Assembly (NCBI GenBank): GCA_963667145.1
Contig: OY762943.1
Location: 682,001-746,000 of the forward strand
Length of the DNA stretch: 64,000 nucleotides
Reading direction: 5' to 3'
From: G963667145 sp963667145
GTDB taxonomy: Bacteria > Cloacimonadota > Cloacimonadia > G963667145
This document shows positions 60,500 to 64,000 of this stretch, piece after piece. The notes under the pieces are model-generated. The model searched no databases and was not told the origin of the DNA. It worked only from the letters and a program-made list of their open reading frames with translations. Within the stretch, counting starts at the first letter, position 1, and every line of letters begins with the position of its first letter. The position numbers and the translations under genes were made by a program.

Positions 60500-60568
60500 A
60501 TTCATTCGACAGAAAGTTAATTGTCAACATAATTTGTCTTGACACCTAATATCTTGAAAACTTGTTTA
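60500..60568. promoter_or_regulatory. Divergent promoter region, uridylyltransferase and PLP enzyme
   Basis: Leftward: TTGACA on the minus strand at 60522-60527 with TGAATA 17 bases on. Rightward: TTGACA at 60539-60544 followed by TTGTTTAC from 60562. The two -35 boxes are 11 bases apart and form an inverted repeat, TGTCAA and TTGACA. Both -10 boxes are weak matches. Confidence 0.4.
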
Positions 60569-60593
60569 CAACAAAACTTACAAGGAAATTTGA

Positions 60594-61769
60594 ATGAAAT
60601 TTGACACGAAAGCCATACATTCCCAAAAGCACAAGAAGAATCCGCATAATGCACTAAACTCCCCAATTGCTATGAGTTCCACCTTCTGCTTTGACTCTGT
60701 GGAGGACGTGCAAAAAGTGATGAACTTCCAAAGTAACGACTATGTTTACACCAGAGGCAACAACCCAACTTTGCGTGAATTTGAAGAAAAAATGGCTCAG
60801 TTGGAAAACGGAACTGCGGCTGTGGCTTTTGCCTCAGGAATGGCAGCTATCTCCTCCACTTTGCTTTCGTTGCTTCAGCCCAACGATGAGGTAATCGCTC
60901 ACAAAACTCTCTACGGCTCTTCGTACAATGTTATCGCCAGTCTCTTGCCCAAATACAGCGTCACTTCCAAATTTGTTGATCTGACCGATGCGTCCAATCT
61001 CCAAACTGCAATTACTCCAAACTCCAAAGTGATATATTTTGAAACTCCTGCAAATCCCAGCTTGGACATTATCGACATCGCCGAAATTTGCAAAATCGCT
61101 CGTGAACACAACCTGAAAGTCGTCATCGACAGTACTTTTGCCACTCCGTATCTCACCAATCCATTGGACTTGGGAGCCGATGTTGTGGTGCACAGCAGTA
61201 GCAAATATCTCTGCGGTCATGGAGACGCTTTGGGGGGTGTTGCCGTTTCCAAAGATTTGGAATACATCAATAAGCTGAAATTCGACTATATGTGCGAACT
61301 CGGCGGAGTGATGAGCCCATTCAACGCTTTCCTCACTCTGCGAGGGATAAAAACTCTGGGACTGAGAATGGAAAGACATTGCCAATCAGCGAAAAAAATC
61401 GCCGTATTTCTGAGCAACCATCCTCATGTAAAAAGTGTTTCTTATCCAGGATTGGAGCAATTCAAAAATCACGAAATCGCCAAAAAGCAGATGTCGGGCA
61501 AATTCGGAGCTATCATCAGTTTTGAGGTTAAAGGTGGATTGGAACGTGTCATAAAATTCGCTAACGAACTGAAAATATTTAGCTTAGCCGTCTCTCTAGG
61601 CGACTGCGAATCTTTGATAGAAGTTCCTGCCGCAATGACCCACTTCTGCTATCCACAAGACCAACTAAAGGACTTCGGACTAACTCCCTCCATGATTCGC
61701 CTGTCCATCGGCTTGGAAGATTGCGACGACTTGATAGACGCATTGGATAACGCCCTCAACAATAATTAG
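60594..61769 (+). CDS. Cys/Met-metabolism PLP-dependent enzyme (methionine gamma-lyase/cystathionine-synthase family)
   Basis: A 391-residue gamma-family PLP enzyme. YTRGNNPTLREFEEKMAQLE, the SGMAAI loop, DSTFATPYL, the PLP Lys in HSSSKYLCGHGDALGG, and SLGDCESLIEVPAAMTH are present. The GHGD stretch and the SLGDCESL/AAMTH region resemble methionine gamma-lyase and O-acetylhomoserine sulfhydrylase; the lyase-specific active-site Cys (YGCT) is Ser here (LYGSSYN), so the exact activity is open. AAGGA lies before the ATG. Next gene starts two bases after its stop. Confidence 0.88.
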   Translation: MKFDTKAIHSQKHKKNPHNALNSPIAMSSTFCFDSVEDVQKVMNFQSNDYVYTRGNNPTLREFEEKMAQLENGTAAVAFASGMAAISSTLLSLLQPNDEVIAHKTLYGSSYNVIASLLPKYSVTSKFVDLTDASNLQTAITPNSKVIYFETPANPSLDIIDIAEICKIAREHNLKVVIDSTFATPYLTNPLDLGADVVVHSSSKYLCGHGDALGGVAVSKDLEYINKLKFDYMCELGGVMSPFNAFLTLRGIKTLGLRMERHCQSAKKIAVFLSNHPHVKSVSYPGLEQFKNHEIAKKQMSGKFGAIISFEVKGGLERVIKFANELKIFSLAVSLGDCESLIEVPAAMTHFCYPQDQLKDFGLTPSMIRLSIGLEDCDDLIDALDNALNNN

Positions 61770-61771
61770 TT

Positions 61772-62839
61772 ATGCAGAAATTCAAGATTCTTTTTGATTT
61801 GGTTCAAGAATACTATTGGATGAGTTTCGCTCCGCTTTGGGAAGAGATGAGCAAAGACCCGCAACTGGAGTTGCATCTGCGAATTGGCAAAATTCAAAAG
61901 CGTTTCTTGGGTATGTTTTTGATTTCCCAAACCAAGAAAATCGCTAACAAGTTCAAAGGCTTTCCCATAACCACAGAAACTCACGGATTTGACGCTGTAA
62001 TCTGCGGTGATACTCTGAAAAGTCCTCAGGAGTTTGGCGATGCTCTGCTTTGCAACATCGAGCATGCGGTTAGCATCAAAACTCAGCGATACAGGAAGTT
62101 AGCCGAGCAAGCAGGCAAAGTCCGCTACATCCGCTTTGTGGAAGGACAGTATCGCAAAAAAATCTTGGAACAATATTTAGCTCCCAACGATATTTTTGCT
62201 CTCGGCTTGCCAAAGCTCGACCAATTGTTCAACGGGAAATATCAACGTGATAAAGTTGTAAAAAAGCTGAACCTCAATCCTCAGAAAAAAATAGTCCTCT
62301 ATGCACCTTCTTATAAACCGACCTCGATTTTTGATCTGACACCCGAGTTGGCGAATTGCCGAGATTACAACATCATCATCAAGCTCCATCCCTATTCGTG
62401 GGCAGGAAAGTACGCCAGCCACAAGCAACATCGCTTCGTGGAAAAAATCGTGAAAAGCAATCCACACCTGATTCTCATTCCCGAAACCGAAGTGAATATA
62501 ATGCCGTACATGGTGGCGTCCGACGCTATTATCACGGAAGGTTCGAGCGTGATGAACGAATTTCTCGCGATGAATAAATCGGGCATCATTTACAATACGA
62601 ACGCCAAGCACTCCGATGGACAACCTGTTCTGCAAGAAGACATCAATTCTTGGCTGAAATGTTTTGTGCATATAGATTCTCCCAGTGAACTAACCGATGC
62701 TTTGGAAAAAGTTTGCGAACCAGATGACGAACGCATAGCACTCATCGAGGAAGACAAAAAAATGATTTATGACTATTGCGACGACAAAGCCTCCGAGAGA
62801 GTAACCGCAAAAATAAAAGAACTCTTGCAAAACAAATGA
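61772..62839 (+). CDS. TagB/TagF-like CDP-glycerol (glycero)phosphotransferase family protein
   Basis: A 355-residue GT-B fold protein without a membrane segment. The second half has the family marks: IVLYAPSYKPTS, IIIKLHPYSW, the His/Asp stretch and DAIITEGSSVMNEFLAM. Such enzymes move poly(glycerol-phosphate) or ribitol-phosphate in teichoic acids and related surface polymers. In an LPS-bearing bacterium it may decorate a surface glycan. It is in one operon with the PLP enzyme and mobB, and overlaps mobB by four bases. Confidence 0.82.
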   Translation: MQKFKILFDLVQEYYWMSFAPLWEEMSKDPQLELHLRIGKIQKRFLGMFLISQTKKIANKFKGFPITTETHGFDAVICGDTLKSPQEFGDALLCNIEHAVSIKTQRYRKLAEQAGKVRYIRFVEGQYRKKILEQYLAPNDIFALGLPKLDQLFNGKYQRDKVVKKLNLNPQKKIVLYAPSYKPTSIFDLTPELANCRDYNIIIKLHPYSWAGKYASHKQHRFVEKIVKSNPHLILIPETEVNIMPYMVASDAIITEGSSVMNEFLAMNKSGIIYNTNAKHSDGQPVLQEDINSWLKCFVHIDSPSELTDALEKVCEPDDERIALIEEDKKMIYDYCDDKASERVTAKIKELLQNK

Positions 62840-63318
62840 AAATCATCTCTATCTGTGGCACCAAAAAATCTGGCAAAACAACTACAGCTGTAAAATTGAT
62901 TAAATTTCTGAAGGCACAAAACTACACGGTCGCTTACCTAAAACTGTCTCCCTCCATCACTTTGGACAGAAAAAATTCGGACACAGGCAGAGCCAAACAA
63001 GCTGGTGCAGACTCCATTATCGCCCAAGATTCAGAAAGCACTTTTTTCTCCTTGAACAAAAAGTCTGATTTTGACGAAATTTTGGCAAAACTCAATGCAG
63101 ATTTCCTCATCGGAGAAAACCTCACAGAAAATTTCGATTACAAAATTTTTTGTGCAAATAACGAAAAAGAACTGGATGAAGCTGATTTACAAGATGTTGA
63201 TTCCGTGAGTGGTGTTTATGCCAATTGCTTCCTAAAATACAAGTCACTTCCTGTCTATAATGCCAACACCGAAATAGAAAAAATAGCAAATTTTATCAAT
63301 AAGGACAACCAAATATGA
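62836..63318 (+). CDS. mobB: MobB-like GTP-binding protein of molybdopterin guanine dinucleotide synthesis
   Basis: A 160-residue small P-loop protein. The Walker A is GTKKSGKTTTAVKLI (8-22), with the MobB layout (KxSPSITLD, then DSDTGR-like NSDTGRAKQAGAD). It is thought to help MobA form the guanine dinucleotide form of molybdenum cofactor; no MobA or molybdenum enzyme is in view. The frame opens at 62776 inside the previous gene, but the ATG at 62836 overlaps that stop and starts the motif. Its stop overlaps the next gene. Confidence 0.85.
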   Translation: MKIISICGTKKSGKTTTAVKLIKFLKAQNYTVAYLKLSPSITLDRKNSDTGRAKQAGADSIIAQDSESTFFSLNKKSDFDEILAKLNADFLIGENLTENFDYKIFCANNEKELDEADLQDVDSVSGVYANCFLKYKSLPVYNANTEIEKIANFINKDNQI

Positions 63319-64000
63319 GACGTTTAATCCCTTACAACTACGCATTTTTCCTGAAAATTTTTATCATAGATATATTATTTTTAGCACTGGCAAGAGGGCT
63401 ATTTTACTACAAATTCTCCTACAATTTCCCTGATGTACCTTGGCAAGAACTTTTGAAAGCGTTCCTAATCGGAGCGAAAATGGATTGTAGCCTGTTGGCA
63501 TACCTCATCGCACCATTTTTTTTAATCGGCATAATTCCCATTCTTGGTGTGGAATTTTCCAGAATTTCCCGCTTCTTTTTGGGCTATTTGCCATCGATTA
63601 TTTTCGTGGCTGTTTTGGCTCTGACCTTGATTGACATTGAGTTCTTTGCAGAATACAACTCGCACCTAAACCTAACTGCCATAGAATATCTCAACAGCAA
63701 TTTGGACGTGATTTGGGACATGATTTGGTCTAACTATCCTGTCCTGAAATATGTCGGTGGCTTTTTGCTCGTTGCCCTTGTTTACCTGTTCATCATCCGC
63801 CTAATTATCAAAAAGAAACCTGAAAAAATGAAGTGGTCTCTCAAAAATCTTTTGAAGAGATTTGTATTTTTCCTGATATTCGCAGGCGGACTTTTTCTCG
63901 CTGCTCGTGGCTCTATCGGCACCAGCCAAATGGATTGGGGGCAAGCCTTTTTTTCCAACAACAATATGGTTAACCAGCTGACGCTCAACCCAGTTTATAA
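63315..64000 (+). CDS. LTA synthase-like sulfatase-family membrane protein, 5' part
   Basis: The first 228 residues of a membrane enzyme cut by the window edge. Five hydrophobic segments (about 11-30, 50-72, 85-107, 140-165, 175-200) are followed by a region ending NNNMVNQLTLNPVY, as in LtaS-like and related alkaline-phosphatase-fold proteins, whose catalytic domain would follow. LtaS homologues in Gram-negatives make phosphoglycerol polymers or add them to glycans. With the TagB/F-like protein two genes upstream, a glycerol-phosphate surface polymer is suggested. Start overlaps the mobB stop (ATGA). Confidence 0.72.
   Translation, partial: MRRLIPYNYAFFLKIFIIDILFLALARGLFYYKFSYNFPDVPWQELLKAFLIGAKMDCSLLAYLIAPFFLIGIIPILGVEFSRISRFFLGYLPSIIFVAVLALTLIDIEFFAEYNSHLNLTAIEYLNSNLDVIWDMIWSNYPVLKYVGGFLLVALVYLFIIRLIIKKKPEKMKWSLKNLLKRFVFFLIFAGGLFLAARGSIGTSQMDWGQAFFSNNNMVNQLTLNPVY

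Noticed and set aside
1..64000. CRISPR array, rRNA operon, tmRNA, RNase P RNA, insertion sequence or origin of replication
   Set aside because: No regularly spaced repeats, rRNA motifs, conserved RNase P or tmRNA segments, transposase genes or DnaA-box clusters were seen on reading both strands.

Overview
The window is an AT-rich chromosomal segment of a Gram-negative, anaerobic bacterium. An outer membrane is shown by heptose and Kdo biosynthesis genes (gmhA, kdsD), a TolC/RND efflux set, lipoproteins with lipoboxes and several signal-peptide beta-barrel candidates. Anaerobic life is suggested by a class III ribonucleotide reductase with its activase and a flavodoxin-ferredoxin protein. The gene mix (YfhO-type membrane protein, WG-repeat protein, eukaryote-type UDP-glucose pyrophosphorylase, large lipoprotein/barrel families) hints at the FCB group, but the sequence alone does not place the organism. 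I see no rRNA, CRISPR array, transposase or prophage; nearly all of it reads as core chromosome.

Layout. 1-6.7 kb: an HxlR regulator with a small Cys-rich protein, then an NhaC antiporter, codB-codA (cytosine uptake and deamination) and a D-aminoacylase-like hydrolase, a nitrogen-scavenging group. 6.7-11.3 kb: six tRNAs in four units, efp, and an operon of an unknown membrane protein, a nucleoside phosphorylase, rlmH and rlmN. rlmN appears to start at an AUU codon. Between tRNA-Leu and tRNA-Asn lie about 460 bases of palindromic, non-coding sequence. 11.3-24.5 kb: one long, tightly packed minus-strand operon (Zn-ribbon protein, thrS, barrel, lipoprotein, barrel, kdsD, lipoprotein, barrel, gmhA, holB). 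It holds three paralogous barrel candidates and two paralogous ~700-residue lipoproteins of unknown function.

24.6-28.1 kb: era, a YfhO-type protein, a small unknown gene, then an SRP RNA (ffs) on the plus strand. 28.1-35.5 kb: an M16 peptidase and an overlapping nrdD-nrdG-uvrB unit. 35.5-39.6 kb: an orphan AT-rich membrane protein, a PcrA/UvrD helicase and a small barrel protein. 39.6-46.7 kb: a TetR-flavodoxin/ferredoxin-TolC-MFP-RND efflux operon. 46.8-49.5 kb: a divergent operon of thioesterase, dapD, tatD and a YgjP-like metallopeptidase.

49.4-55.1 kb: a seven-gene redox/metal operon (CoA-disulfide-reductase-like flavoprotein, SLAC1-type channel, thioredoxin, ArsR, C_GCAxxG_C_C protein, permease with an HMA tail, DUF1848). 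It has a clear promoter with an inverted repeat across its spacer and -10 box, probably the ArsR operator. 55.1-58 kb: a TPP riboswitch followed by a strong intrinsic terminator sits directly in front of tag (3-methyladenine DNA glycosylase), an unexpected target; just upstream is a WG-repeat protein. 58-64 kb: an aminotransferase, the UDP-glucose pyrophosphorylase, a Cys/Met PLP enzyme, a TagB/TagF-like transferase, mobB and the 5' part of an LTA-synthase-like membrane protein cut by the right edge.

The observations most worth following up are the TPP riboswitch on tag, the barrel/lipoprotein array inside the thrS-holB operon, the ArsR redox operon and the AUU start of rlmN. Several starts were moved from the longest reading frame because a Shine-Dalgarno sequence lies inside the longer frame.
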